A stretch of 18,820 nt of DNA, from NCBI GenBank assembly GCA_041650795.1, contig JBAZKK010000021.1, forward strand, positions 1 to 18,820, given 5' to 3'. A program made the translations under genes and the position numbers. The notes under the pieces were generated by a model that made no database searches, was not told where the DNA came from, and worked only from the letters and a program-made list of their open reading frames with translations. Source of the DNA: JBAZKK01 sp041650795. GTDB taxonomy: Bacteria; Omnitrophota; Gorgyraeia; Gygaellales; Profunditerraquicolaceae. Shown in pieces: positions 7,431-15,464 of the stretch (position 1 is the first letter of the stretch; each line of letters begins with the position of its first letter).

Positions 7431-9710
7431 ATGCCAAGAGATCCTGTTTGCGGAATGCAAGTGCAAGAGAAGAAATCCCTGAAGGTAAAGAAAGGCGTAA
7501 TGACATATTTTTTCTGCAGCAGCCATTGTATGGAAAAATTCCTGAATAAAAAATCCGGTGATAATGCCGCTCAGGGGTATTCTTCAGGAGCCAGATACGC
7601 TTATCTTTGTCCGATGCATCCGGAAGTCGAACGCGACAGGCCGGGAGACTGCCCGAGATGCGGAATGGCCCTTGAGCCAAAAGGTATCCCCGCTGGTTCA
7701 GGGGAAGAGAATAGAGAGATATTGATTTTATGGCGTAAATTCTTGCTCGGCCTGGCATTCGCGGCCCCGGTTTTTCTGCTTGCGCTCTGCCAGATGCTTC
7801 CGGGATTGAATGCGGAGAAGTTTATTCCTCTGCGGGCCTCGCGCTGGGCGCAGTTTTTATTTACAACGCCCGTTGTATTATGGTCCGGCAGCATATTTTT
7901 CGTTAAGGCCTGGAGGTCGCTTTTGAATAAGAGCCTGAATATGTTCAGCCTGATTGCAATGGGCGTGGGCGCTGCCTACGGTTATAGCGCGGTAGCCATC
8001 TTGCTGCCGGGGGTATTCCCTGGGTACATGAGAGAGGCGGGCGGCCCTGCCTTGTATTTTGAATCAGCAGCCGTTATTACGGTGTTGGTGCTTTTTGGGC
8101 AGCTACTGGAGGCCAGGGCGCGCCGGAAGACGGGTGAGGCGATAGAGGCGCTGATTGGGCTTGCAGCCAAGAAGGCGCACCGTATAACTAACGGCAGAGA
8201 AGAAGACGTTTCTATTGAAGACATTCAGAAAGGCGAGCTTTTGCGCGTGCGGCCCGGAGAGAAAATCCCTCTGGATGGCGTTATTGTCGAGGGGGCCAGC
8301 TTTGTTGATGAATCGATGCTTTCCGGAGAGCCGGTCCCGGTTATGAAGAAAGAAGGCGATCCGGTTATCGGGGCTACCGTTAATCAGACAGGGACTTTTT
8401 TGATGCGCACAGAGAATATCGGCTCCGAAACGCTTCTTTCCCAGATTGTGAGCATGGTGGCTGAGGCGCAGCGCAGCCGCGCTCCTATACAGGGCCTTGC
8501 CGATAAGGTCTCTGGTTATTTTGTCCCTTTGGTATTAACGGTAGCGGTAGCTGCTTTTTTTATCTGGTATAGCCTGGGGCCGGCACCGGCTTTAGCGCAT
8601 GCCATGGTGAGTGCTATTTCGGTTTTGATTATTGCCTGTCCGTGCGCCTTAGGCCTGGCAACTCCGGTTTCGGTGATGGTAGGCGTTGGCAGAGGCGCTC
8701 GCTTCGGCATCCTCGTTAAAAACGCCGAGGCACTCCAGAAGAGCGAAAAGATTACCCATGTCCTTACAGATAAGACTGGCACGCTGACAGAGGGGAAGCC
8801 GCGGGTTACTGCAATTATGGCGGCAGATGGGTGGCGAGAGCAGGAATTCTTAAATATGGCAGCCTCTATCGAAGCCAACAGCGAGCATCCCTTAGCGCGT
8901 GCCGTGGTTGAGTATGCAAAAGAAAAGGGAGCTACGCCCGGACCCCTTGATGATTTTCAGTCCGTAACAGGAGAAGGCGTAAAAGGTAAAATAAAGGGTA
9001 AGGCATTTTTGCTTGGTAAGCAGATGTTTATCGAGGAGGCGGGGGTGATCCTCCCCGAGGACCTAAGAAACAAAGCAGCCGTATTGCAGGATAATGCCCA
9101 GACAGTTATCTGGGCGGCTTTTGAGAAGCGTGTTGCAGGAATCCTGGGCATATCTGACTCCATAAAAGAGACGACCCCGCAGGCTATCAGTCTTTTGCAC
9201 GCGATGGGGCTTAAGATAGTCATGCTTACCGGAGATAACGTTAAAACCGCAGGGGCCATTGCCGGGACGCTTGGTATTTCTGAGGTGTATGCGGGGCTTA
9301 AGCCGAAGGACAAGTCGGAGATAATAAAAAAATTGAAGCGCGAAGGAGCGAAGGTTATGTTTGCCGGTGACGGCATTAATGATGCCCCTGCCTTGGCAGA
9401 GGCGGAGGTGGGCGTTGCAATGGGCACAGGCACGGACATAGCCATTGAGAGCGCCGGCATTATTTTGGTGAAAGGAGACTTAAGCGGCATCCTTAAGACG
9501 CTGCGTCTTAGCCGCGGGGTTATGAGAAATATCCGCCAGAACCTGTTTTTCGCTTTTGTTTATAATGCGTTAGGCATTCCCATTGCTGCCGGGGCACTTT
9601 ATCCTTTTATGGGGCTATTCCTAAGCCCCATGATTGCAGGAGCAGCAATGAGTTTTAGCTCGGTATCAGTGGTAGGTAATTCTTTAAGGTTGCGCAGGTT
9701 GAGGTTATAG
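7431..9710 (+). CDS. Copper-type P1B ATPase with N-terminal YHS and HMBD domains
   Basis: This 759-residue pump probably exports Cu(I) across the cytoplasmic membrane. In order: a YHS-like domain (1-40: DPVCGM, then CSSHC), a short heavy-metal-binding domain (57-83: YLCPMHPEV...CPRCGM), four helices, an actuator loop with SGEP (298-301), and TM6 with the metal-binding CPC at 403-405. The phosphorylated Asp447 lies in DKTGTLTEG, SEHPLA (HP 486-487) marks the nucleotide-binding domain of metal pumps, and GDGIND is at 646-651. TM7 carries YN (711-712) and TM8 M740-S-F-S-S, the Cu(I) signature. The usual N-terminal MxCxxC HMA domains are missing and replaced by YHS plus HMBD. AGGAG lies 5 bases before the ATG. 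No copper regulator or chaperone is in the window. Silver is an alternative substrate. Confidence 0.95.
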   Translation: MPRDPVCGMQVQEKKSLKVKKGVMTYFFCSSHCMEKFLNKKSGDNAAQGYSSGARYAYLCPMHPEVERDRPGDCPRCGMALEPKGIPAGSGEENREILILWRKFLLGLAFAAPVFLLALCQMLPGLNAEKFIPLRASRWAQFLFTTPVVLWSGSIFFVKAWRSLLNKSLNMFSLIAMGVGAAYGYSAVAILLPGVFPGYMREAGGPALYFESAAVITVLVLFGQLLEARARRKTGEAIEALIGLAAKKAHRITNGREEDVSIEDIQKGELLRVRPGEKIPLDGVIVEGASFVDESMLSGEPVPVMKKEGDPVIGATVNQTGTFLMRTENIGSETLLSQIVSMVAEAQRSRAPIQGLADKVSGYFVPLVLTVAVAAFFIWYSLGPAPALAHAMVSAISVLIIACPCALGLATPVSVMVGVGRGARFGILVKNAEALQKSEKITHVLTDKTGTLTEGKPRVTAIMAADGWREQEFLNMAASIEANSEHPLARAVVEYAKEKGATPGPLDDFQSVTGEGVKGKIKGKAFLLGKQMFIEEAGVILPEDLRNKAAVLQDNAQTVIWAAFEKRVAGILGISDSIKETTPQAISLLHAMGLKIVMLTGDNVKTAGAIAGTLGISEVYAGLKPKDKSEIIKKLKREGAKVMFAGDGINDAPALAEAEVGVAMGTGTDIAIESAGIILVKGDLSGILKTLRLSRGVMRNIRQNLFFAFVYNALGIPIAAGALYPFMGLFLSPMIAGAAMSFSSVSVVGNSLRLRRLRL

Positions 9711-9806
9711 AAACTTATTGAGCGCGCCGTATTTTAAATCGTGAATAACCAAAAGCGATAGCCCTATCAAAAAGGGAAGGGACGTTAATGAGAAAGGGAT
9801 GTTTTA

Positions 9807-11651
9807 ATGGAGAGAAGCTTAAAAAAAGAACTTAGCCTTCTGGATATTTTCTGCGTGGCCACCGGCGCAATGATCAGCTCTGGGCTGTTTATCCTTCCGG
9901 GTCTGGCCTTCGGCATGGCAGGGCCGGCGGTCATCCTTTCATATATAATAGCGGGTATTTTGTGCATACCGACGCTCCTGAGCATGGCTGAATTGTCTAC
10001 TGCCATGCCTCGCGCAGGAGGGGATTATTTTTATATCATGAGAGGTTTTGGCCCTCTTTTCGGAACTGTGGCGGGTTTTAGCACCTGGTTCTCTTTAAGC
10101 TTAAAGGGGGCTTTCGCGCTTTTAGGGATGGGAGCTTATTTGACGCTGATAACACGGCTCCCTTTAAATATGATTGCATTAGCCTGTTGCCTGATTTTTA
10201 TTTTCCTGAACCTGATAGGAGCCAAGGAGGCCGGAAAACTGCAGGTTTTTTTGGTATTAGGGCTTTTGGGCGCCCTGTTTATCTATATTATCTGGGGGGT
10301 TAAGACCGTTAACCCCATGAATCTTTCTCCTTTCTTTTCCGAAGGCCTGGCCCCTATTTTTTCCACGGCGAGTTTTGTGTTTATTTCTTACGGCGGCTTA
10401 TCCAAGGTAGCGGCGTTATCGGAGGAGATAAAGAACCCTGGTAAAAACTTACCGCTGGGAATGATTTTTTCGCTCTTGGTTGCATCCGTCTTATATGCGC
10501 TGGTTATCTATGTAACCATAGGGGTTATGCCTGCTGAAAACCTGAAGTTCACCCTTACCCCGATTTCAGACGGGGCATTAACCTTCGGAGGAGACCCTTT
10601 TATGATAATCATAAGTATCGGCGCATTTTTAGCTTTTATTTCAACCGCAAACGCGGCGATAATGACCGCTTCGCGTTACCCGCTGGGGATGAGCAGGGAT
10701 AAACTTCTGCCGCCGGTCTTTCAGAAGATAAGCCCTAGGTTTAAGACCCCGTATTTTTCCATCCTTGCCACGGGCTCTTTTATGATTGCGGTCATCCTGT
10801 TTTTGAAGCTGGAATTACTGGTGAAGGTCGCCTCAAGCGTATTAATCCTGCTTTATATTTTCGCCAATCTGACCCTGATTTTATTCAGAGAAAGCAGGAT
10901 TTTGAGTTACAGGCCGAAATTCCGGTCTCCGTTATATCCCTATATGCAGATTTTCGGAATCCTGGGAGGGGCATTTCTTCTTATTGAGATGGGGTCATTC
11001 ATTCTTTTTCTAACCGGCCTATTCCTCTTCCTGGGGGTCGCCTGGTATAAGGCTTATGCACAGAAAAGAGCAACGCAGGACTCCGCCCTTATATACGCGT
11101 TGGAAAAGCTGGTTGCCGGTGATAAAGGGCTTGCTTCGGAAAGCCTCCTTACCGAATTGAAGGACATCGTTATCCAGCGTGACGAGGTTATAGAGGACAA
11201 GTTTCATAAATTAATCGAGGCAAGCCCCATCCTGGACATAGATGTTCCTTTGGGGGCACAAGATTTCTTCAGGGAGGCCTCAGCCGTTTTGGCGCGGGAA
11301 TTAAATATGGAGCCGCAGGAGTTATTGAGTAAGTTTATGGAAAGAGAGCGCGAGAGCAGCACCGTTTTAAGGAAAGGCCTGGCAATCCCCCATATCATCG
11401 TGGAAGGCAGGGAGGTCTTTAAAATAGTCCTGGTAAGGGCGAAAGCCGGGATTATCTTTCCCGGAGATAACGTTGCCCATATCGCCTTTATCCTTGCGGG
11501 GTCTTTTGACGAACGCAACCTGCATTTAAAGTCCCTGGCTGCCATTGCCCAGATTACCCAGCAGCCGGAGTTTGACAAAAAGTGGCTGTCGGCAGGAGGC
11601 AAGGAAGAGTTAAGGAATATCGTGCTTTTAGCAGAGAGAAGAAGGGGGTAG
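9807..11651 (+). CDS. APC-family permease fused to a PTS EIIA-type domain
   Basis: This 614-residue protein has two parts. Residues 1 to about 425 are a 12-helix amino acid/polyamine (APC) transporter: TM1 has the unwound GAMISSGLFILPG typical of the fold, then AGGDYFYIMRGFG and SYGGLSKVAALSEEIKNPGKNLP. After a helical linker, residues from about 470 to 612 form a fructose/mannitol-PTS-type EIIA domain: AREL near 478, then STVLRKGLAIPH with the phosphoryl-accepting His at 529, and HLKSLAAIAQI. The domain should sit in the cytosol, where phosphorylation of His529 could gate uptake; this is inferred, since no EI, HPr or EIIB is in the window. The transported amino acid is unknown. GAAAGGGA precedes the ATG. 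It lies 96 bases after the copper ATPase. Confidence 0.9.
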   Translation: MERSLKKELSLLDIFCVATGAMISSGLFILPGLAFGMAGPAVILSYIIAGILCIPTLLSMAELSTAMPRAGGDYFYIMRGFGPLFGTVAGFSTWFSLSLKGAFALLGMGAYLTLITRLPLNMIALACCLIFIFLNLIGAKEAGKLQVFLVLGLLGALFIYIIWGVKTVNPMNLSPFFSEGLAPIFSTASFVFISYGGLSKVAALSEEIKNPGKNLPLGMIFSLLVASVLYALVIYVTIGVMPAENLKFTLTPISDGALTFGGDPFMIIISIGAFLAFISTANAAIMTASRYPLGMSRDKLLPPVFQKISPRFKTPYFSILATGSFMIAVILFLKLELLVKVASSVLILLYIFANLTLILFRESRILSYRPKFRSPLYPYMQIFGILGGAFLLIEMGSFILFLTGLFLFLGVAWYKAYAQKRATQDSALIYALEKLVAGDKGLASESLLTELKDIVIQRDEVIEDKFHKLIEASPILDIDVPLGAQDFFREASAVLARELNMEPQELLSKFMERERESSTVLRKGLAIPHIIVEGREVFKIVLVRAKAGIIFPGDNVAHIAFILAGSFDERNLHLKSLAAIAQITQQPEFDKKWLSAGGKEELRNIVLLAERRRG

Positions 11652-11657
11652 CCTTAA

Positions 11658-11747
11658 GTGCGGCTGGGCGCAGGATTTAGAGGCGTTGCCGTAAAGAGGC
11701 TGCCGCAGCATAAGGTCTTCGGGATAATTATAGCCAAGAAGCCATAA
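11658..11747 (+). pseudogene. Possible C-terminal remnant of a SAM methyltransferase
   Basis: A GTG-initiated frame of 29 codons ends in TAA. Its translation contains GAGFRGVAVKRL and ends VFGIIIAKKP, a pattern like the last two strands of many class I SAM methyltransferases (AGF-x-x-V-x-V..., then an FGI-x-x-A-x-K-P end). An in-frame TAA directly precedes it and no ribosome-binding site of note is present. It may be debris of a degraded gene; chance is also possible. Resemblance is by eye only. Confidence 0.3.
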
Positions 11748-11872
11748 TTTAATAAAAGATGCCAAAAAAAGTTTTTTACGCACCTTTGGCTGGCCGTTGG
11801 TGCAAATATCGAGAGATGATTCTGGTGACAATAAATCGGGTAAATAATTTGTAATGATGAAATTAAGATAAA

Positions 11873-11876
11873 GGAG
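11873..11876 (+). promoter_or_regulatory. Shine-Dalgarno GGAG for the methyltransferase gene
   Basis: AAGGAGA (11871-11877) places GGAG 9 bases before ATG 11886 but only 3 before an in-frame TTG at 11880. It decides for the ATG. Confidence 0.75.
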
Positions 11877-11885
11877 ACATTGAAA

Positions 11886-12647
11886 ATGAAAGAGTGGTAC
11901 GAGTTATTATTTGAGAATTATGCGCATAAATACGATCAAGAGCGCTATGTCCATGGAACATCCGGGGAATGTGATTCTATTGAACAAGAGATAAACCGCG
12001 ATAAGTCAATAAAGATTCTAGATATCGGCTGCGGTACCGGCCGCCATGCTATTGAAATGGCAAAAAGAGGGTATCAGGTAACGGGAATCGATTTATCCGA
12101 GTCACAGCTTAAGAGGGCGAGAGAAAAAGCAAAAGAGCAGGGGGTGGAGGTTGACTTCCAGAGGCATGACGCAAGAAACCTTCCTTTCAAAGGCGATTTC
12201 GACCTGGCAATTATGCTCTGTGAGGGCGGTTTTTCTTTGATGGAAACGGATGAAATGAATTTTGAGATACTTAAAAGTGCAACCAAGTCATTGAAAAATA
12301 ACGGGAAATTCATATTCACCACACTGAATGGATTGTTTCCACTGCTCCACTCGGTAAAGGAATTTTATGAGTCGGCGGGTAAAGGGGGAGGGTCGGTTTG
12401 CAAAAGCATATCTTTCGATTTGATGACTTTCCGCGATCATAATCGCGTTGAATTTGAAGATGATGCGGGAAATAAAAAAGTATTGGAATGCAATGAGCGA
12501 TGTTATGTCCCCAGCGAAATCACCTGGCTGCTCCATTCGCTTGGATATAAGAAAATAGAGATTTTTGGAGCTAAGCTTGGAGCTTATTCAAGGAAAGATA
12601 AATTAAGCCCGGAAGATTTTGAAATGCTTGTTATCGCGGAAAAATGA
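11886..12647 (+). CDS. Class I SAM-dependent methyltransferase
   Basis: This 253-residue cytosolic enzyme transfers a methyl group from S-adenosylmethionine to an unknown acceptor. It shows motif I ILDIGCGTG (44-52), the acidic strand GIDLS (67-71), a motif II-III region with HDARNLPF followed by FDLAIMLCEG, and a long C-terminal substrate part from about residue 130 (FTTLNGLFPLLHSVKEF). Start is taken at ATG 11886, since GGAG lies 9 bases upstream; a TTG two codons earlier is too close to it. The stop overlaps miaB by four bases (ATGA). The gene looks more A-rich than its neighbours. Its link to miaB by overlap could mean an RNA substrate, but small-molecule methyltransferases of this type are common. 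Confidence 0.85.
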   Translation: MKEWYELLFENYAHKYDQERYVHGTSGECDSIEQEINRDKSIKILDIGCGTGRHAIEMAKRGYQVTGIDLSESQLKRAREKAKEQGVEVDFQRHDARNLPFKGDFDLAIMLCEGGFSLMETDEMNFEILKSATKSLKNNGKFIFTTLNGLFPLLHSVKEFYESAGKGGGSVCKSISFDLMTFRDHNRVEFEDDAGNKKVLECNERCYVPSEITWLLHSLGYKKIEIFGAKLGAYSRKDKLSPEDFEMLVIAEK

Positions 12648-13798
12648 AAAAAGATAAGAAAAAAGTTTTCCTGCGCACCTTCGGATGCCAGATGAATGTG
12701 CGGGATTCGGAAGTAGTAGCCGGGCTCCTTCGTAAGGAAGGGTACCTGATTGTCAATGATGCAGACGGCGCGGACGCCGTAATCTTTAATACCTGTTCGG
12801 TAAGGCAGCATGCTGAGGATAAGGTTTGGTCAGAGGTCGGGCGTCTTGCCAAGGCAAAACCCGGCAAGAAGCGTCCTCTGATCGGCATCGCAGGGTGCAT
12901 GGCGCAGAATTATAAGGAGAAGGTCTTTGAACGCGCGCCGCAGGCAGACTTTGCGGTAGGCCCTTCGGATATCCATAAGATCCCCGGGATCTTAAAGAAG
13001 ATGCTGCGGCATAATTCAAGTAAAGGGCTCTTGGAGATTAAGGTTTGGGAGACGGATTCGGTCTTTCGGCCAGAAGAGATTTACCACACCGGGTTAAGGC
13101 AGGATGAAAAGCACGCCTATGTCGTAATCTCCGAGGGGTGTTCCAATTACTGCTCTTATTGTGTGGTGCCTTTTGTCAGGGGAGAGCTTCATAACCGCAG
13201 ACACCAGGATATAATCAAAGAAATAGAAGAGGCAGTCTCGGCCGGCATAAAGCGCGTTACCATACTGGGGCAGAACGTCAATGCCTATCGAGACGGCGAC
13301 ATAGATTTTATTAGATTGACGGAAATGGTCAATGCCGTCGGGGATTTGGATGAGTTTGGTTTTATCACTTCTCATCCGCGCGATACATCTGTGTTGTTGT
13401 TTAAGGCCATGGCAGGGCTGGAGAAGCTCAAAAAGCACCTCCACCTTCCGGTGCAGTCCGGCTCAAACCGTATTCTCTCATTGATGAACCGTGGCTACAG
13501 CAGATTTTTTTATTTGGATTTAGTGAATAATTATCGTAAGATAGTAACAAAGGGGACCCTTACTACCGATATCATCGTGGGTTTCCCGGGGGAGACTGAT
13601 AAGGATTTTAAGGATACCTATAATCTGGTAAAAGAGGTTGGTTTTGACTCCGCCTACATCTTTAAGTATTCCCCGCGTCCGCATACAAAGGCATTGGAGT
13701 TTGAAGATAACGTAGCCCAGCAAGAGAAGGAGAGGAGGCACTGCTTGGTTTTAGAATTACAGAAAGATATCTCCCGTAAGAAAAGCAGGAAGATATGA
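12644..13798 (+). CDS. miaB: tRNA-2-methylthio-N6-dimethylallyladenosine synthase, TRAM domain absent
   Basis: MiaB is a radical-SAM enzyme that adds a methylthio group to i6A37 of tRNAs. The N-terminal MTTase domain has its three cluster cysteines: Cys15 (FGCQMN), Cys51 (NTCSVR) and Cys85 (AGCMAQ). The radical-SAM cluster is Cys166, Cys170 and Cys173 (EGCSNYCSYC), followed by VPFVRG, LGQNVNAY, THLPVQSG-like HLPVQSGSNRIL and DIIVGFPGET. The protein is only 384 residues, against about 430-470 normally. It ends at LQKDISRKKSRKI, exactly where the TRAM RNA-binding domain should begin. The stop overlaps the next gene's ATG (ATGA), so a sequencing frameshift is unlikely to be the cause. NTCSVR and QMN point to MiaB rather than MtaB or RimO. 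miaA, which makes its substrate, is two genes downstream. Confidence 0.93.
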   Translation: MKKDKKKVFLRTFGCQMNVRDSEVVAGLLRKEGYLIVNDADGADAVIFNTCSVRQHAEDKVWSEVGRLAKAKPGKKRPLIGIAGCMAQNYKEKVFERAPQADFAVGPSDIHKIPGILKKMLRHNSSKGLLEIKVWETDSVFRPEEIYHTGLRQDEKHAYVVISEGCSNYCSYCVVPFVRGELHNRRHQDIIKEIEEAVSAGIKRVTILGQNVNAYRDGDIDFIRLTEMVNAVGDLDEFGFITSHPRDTSVLLFKAMAGLEKLKKHLHLPVQSGSNRILSLMNRGYSRFFYLDLVNNYRKIVTKGTLTTDIIVGFPGETDKDFKDTYNLVKEVGFDSAYIFKYSPRPHTKALEFEDNVAQQEKERRHCLVLELQKDISRKKSRKI

Positions 13799-14553
13799 GA
13801 AAAACGCTCTATCTGGCAATTATTATCTTCGCGCTATTCATTTCGGATGCATGCGCCCTTAATTTAGATAAGATGAAGGTTTATCTTATGAGCGGGGATT
13901 ATAAATCCGCGATTTCCGAAGGCGAGAGGCTCATAGCCGTCAACGGACGCGGTTACGGAGCAGACGAATTGTATTATTTGCTGGGCTTAAGCTATCTGAA
14001 AGACGGCAATTACCTGCGCGCCTCGGATATTTTTGAAATTATCATTAAGGAATTCAGTAAAAGCAGCTTCAAAGAAACTGCCATGGTGGGGGCAGGGGAT
14101 TCCTATTTCCTGAAAGGCGATTACCGCCTGGCTATGGAGAATTATCGCAGGCTAGTATCGGATTATCCGCATAGTAAATTTAAGGCCCTCGCCTATTCAA
14201 GATTAGCGCAATGCGCTGCCAAGGGCGGCGATATTGCCCTTGCCAACAATTACGAGGAGAAGCTGAGGCAGGAGTTCCCGCTGTATAAGCCGGCAGCGCT
14301 TTCCTGCGAGTTTCCCCTTTCGGGAAAATTTTATTATTGCGTACAGACCGGTTCATTCTTAAGCAAAGCTAACGCCAGCAATCTCGTCAGCAGGCTTAAA
14401 CAAAAGGGTTACCCCGCGTACCTTGAGGTGTCGTCGCTTGATAATAAAACCATATACCGCGTTAAGGTAGGTAAATTTCAGAGCCGCCAAGAGGCATTGA
14501 AACTGGAAGATAAACTTTCCCACGAAGGATACCCCACGAAGGTATGTCCTTAA
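13795..14553 (+). CDS. Exported TPR and SPOR domain protein
   Basis: This 252-residue protein has an N-terminal signal peptide (residues 1-21, hydrophobic core LYLAIIIFALFI, AxA-type site DACA before Leu22). About four TPR-like helical repeats follow from 23 to 165 (LLGLSYLKDGNYLRASDIFE; AGDSYFLKGDYRLAMENYR with DYPHSKF). A SPOR domain covers about 178-250, with the two typical repeats FYYCVQTGSF and IYRVKVGKF. SPOR domains bind denuded septal peptidoglycan, so the protein is likely periplasmic and acts in envelope or division-site work, with the TPR part as partner-binding scaffold, as in YbgF/CpoB-like proteins. The ATG overlaps the miaB stop by four bases, and its end overlaps miaA by ten. 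Cys20 is not in a good lipobox, so a lipoprotein is less likely. Confidence 0.85.
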   Translation: MRKTLYLAIIIFALFISDACALNLDKMKVYLMSGDYKSAISEGERLIAVNGRGYGADELYYLLGLSYLKDGNYLRASDIFEIIIKEFSKSSFKETAMVGAGDSYFLKGDYRLAMENYRRLVSDYPHSKFKALAYSRLAQCAAKGGDIALANNYEEKLRQEFPLYKPAALSCEFPLSGKFYYCVQTGSFLSKANASNLVSRLKQKGYPAYLEVSSLDNKTIYRVKVGKFQSRQEALKLEDKLSHEGYPTKVCP

Positions 14554-15464
14554 AAAGAATTATTTTTCTGGTAGGTCCCACTGCCAGCGGTAAGAGCGCG
14601 GCAGCTGTTTGCCTGGCCAGGCAGCTGGGCGCCGAAATTATCTCCTGCGATTCCATGCAGGTCTATCGCGGGATGGATATCCTTACCTCCAAGCCTTCCT
14701 CCGCGCTAAGAAAACGGATACCCCATCGTCTTATCGGATTCCTGCCCCCTTCAAGGGAATATGACGTTTCGCAATACCGCCGCGATGCGCTTGCCGCAAT
14801 AAAGGCAATTTTTAAAAATGGCAAAACCCCGCTTTTCGTAGGAGGCACGGGACTCTACCTTTCGGTACTGGTTGACGGTATATTTAAGGCAAAACCGCCG
14901 AAGAGTTCCTTGCGCAATAAGCTCTACCGGCAGGCAGAAATAAAAGGCAGCCTTTATCTGTATAACCACCTTAAAAAGATTGACCCTGAAGCAGCCGCGC
15001 GTATCCACCCTAATGATACGCGCAGGTTAGTGCGGGCACTCGAGGTTTTTGAAGCTACGGGTAAGCCTATCTCCGAATTGCAGAAACACAGGAGGGGCCT
15101 GGGTAAAGAATACGATATCAGGATTTTCTGTCTTGATATGACGCGGGATGAGCTTTATCGTAGGATTGACAGGCGGGTAGAGGGTATGTTTAAAAACGGC
15201 GCGTTGAAGGAAGCAAAGAAACTCCTGGCTTTAAAATTAAGCCGTACCGCCGAGGTAGCAATAGGTTTAAGGGAGATAAAGGGGTATCTCGACGGTCTCT
15301 ATGATTTAGAGGAAGCCAAGCGCCTGATGCAGCGCAACAGCCGGCACTATGCCAAGAGGCAATTGACGTGGTTTCGCAAGGATAAGCGTATCAAGTGGAT
15401 TAGGATAAAGGGCAACGAGCGGGCAGGGGACATTGCCCTCCGTATCCTGAAGGAGATTAGATAG
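14544..15464 (+). CDS. miaA: tRNA dimethylallyltransferase
   Basis: MiaA transfers the dimethylallyl group of DMAPP to N6 of A37 in tRNAs that read codons starting with U, giving i6A for MiaB. The 306-residue protein has the P-loop GPTASGKS (11-18), the catalytic DSMQVYRGMDI block with Asp36, the FVGGTGLYL motif (98-106), RRLVRALEV in the substrate part, GLREIKGYLDG, and the C-terminal YAKRQLTWFRKD motif. Length and all motifs are normal. Its start overlaps the SPOR gene by ten bases and its stop shares one base with the hflX GTG (TAGTG), so coupling on both sides is likely. The miaA-hflX order is known from proteobacteria, where hfq stands between; hfq is absent here. Confidence 0.97.
   Translation: MSLKRIIFLVGPTASGKSAAAVCLARQLGAEIISCDSMQVYRGMDILTSKPSSALRKRIPHRLIGFLPPSREYDVSQYRRDALAAIKAIFKNGKTPLFVGGTGLYLSVLVDGIFKAKPPKSSLRNKLYRQAEIKGSLYLYNHLKKIDPEAAARIHPNDTRRLVRALEVFEATGKPISELQKHRRGLGKEYDIRIFCLDMTRDELYRRIDRRVEGMFKNGALKEAKKLLALKLSRTAEVAIGLREIKGYLDGLYDLEEAKRLMQRNSRHYAKRQLTWFRKDKRIKWIRIKGNERAGDIALRILKEIR

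Larger units (their letters stand above)
11652..11885 (+). other. Gene-poor stretch between permease-EIIA and methyltransferase genes
   Basis: This stretch of 234 bases holds a short possible coding remnant (11658-11747) and then AT-rich sequence with no clear terminator. A weak promoter candidate is GTGACA at 11825-11830 with TGTAAT at 11850-11855, but the 19-base spacing is long. AAGGAGA at 11871-11877 is the Shine-Dalgarno of the next gene. Confidence 0.5.

Noticed and set aside
8957..9490. Minus-strand frame of 177 codons within the copper ATPase
   Set aside because: Shadow of a fully conserved P-type ATPase region.
11761..11791. GCCAAA...TTTGGC with an inner AAAAAA/TTTTTT as a terminator
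   Set aside because: The stem is weak and AT-rich in the middle, and no T-run follows.
11628..11831. Minus-strand frame of 67 codons in the gap before the methyltransferase
   Set aside because: No recognisable motif or ribosome-binding site, and it runs into the permease coding sequence.
11880..11885. TTG at 11880 as start of the methyltransferase
   Set aside because: It is only 3 bases from GGAG, while ATG 11886 has normal spacing.
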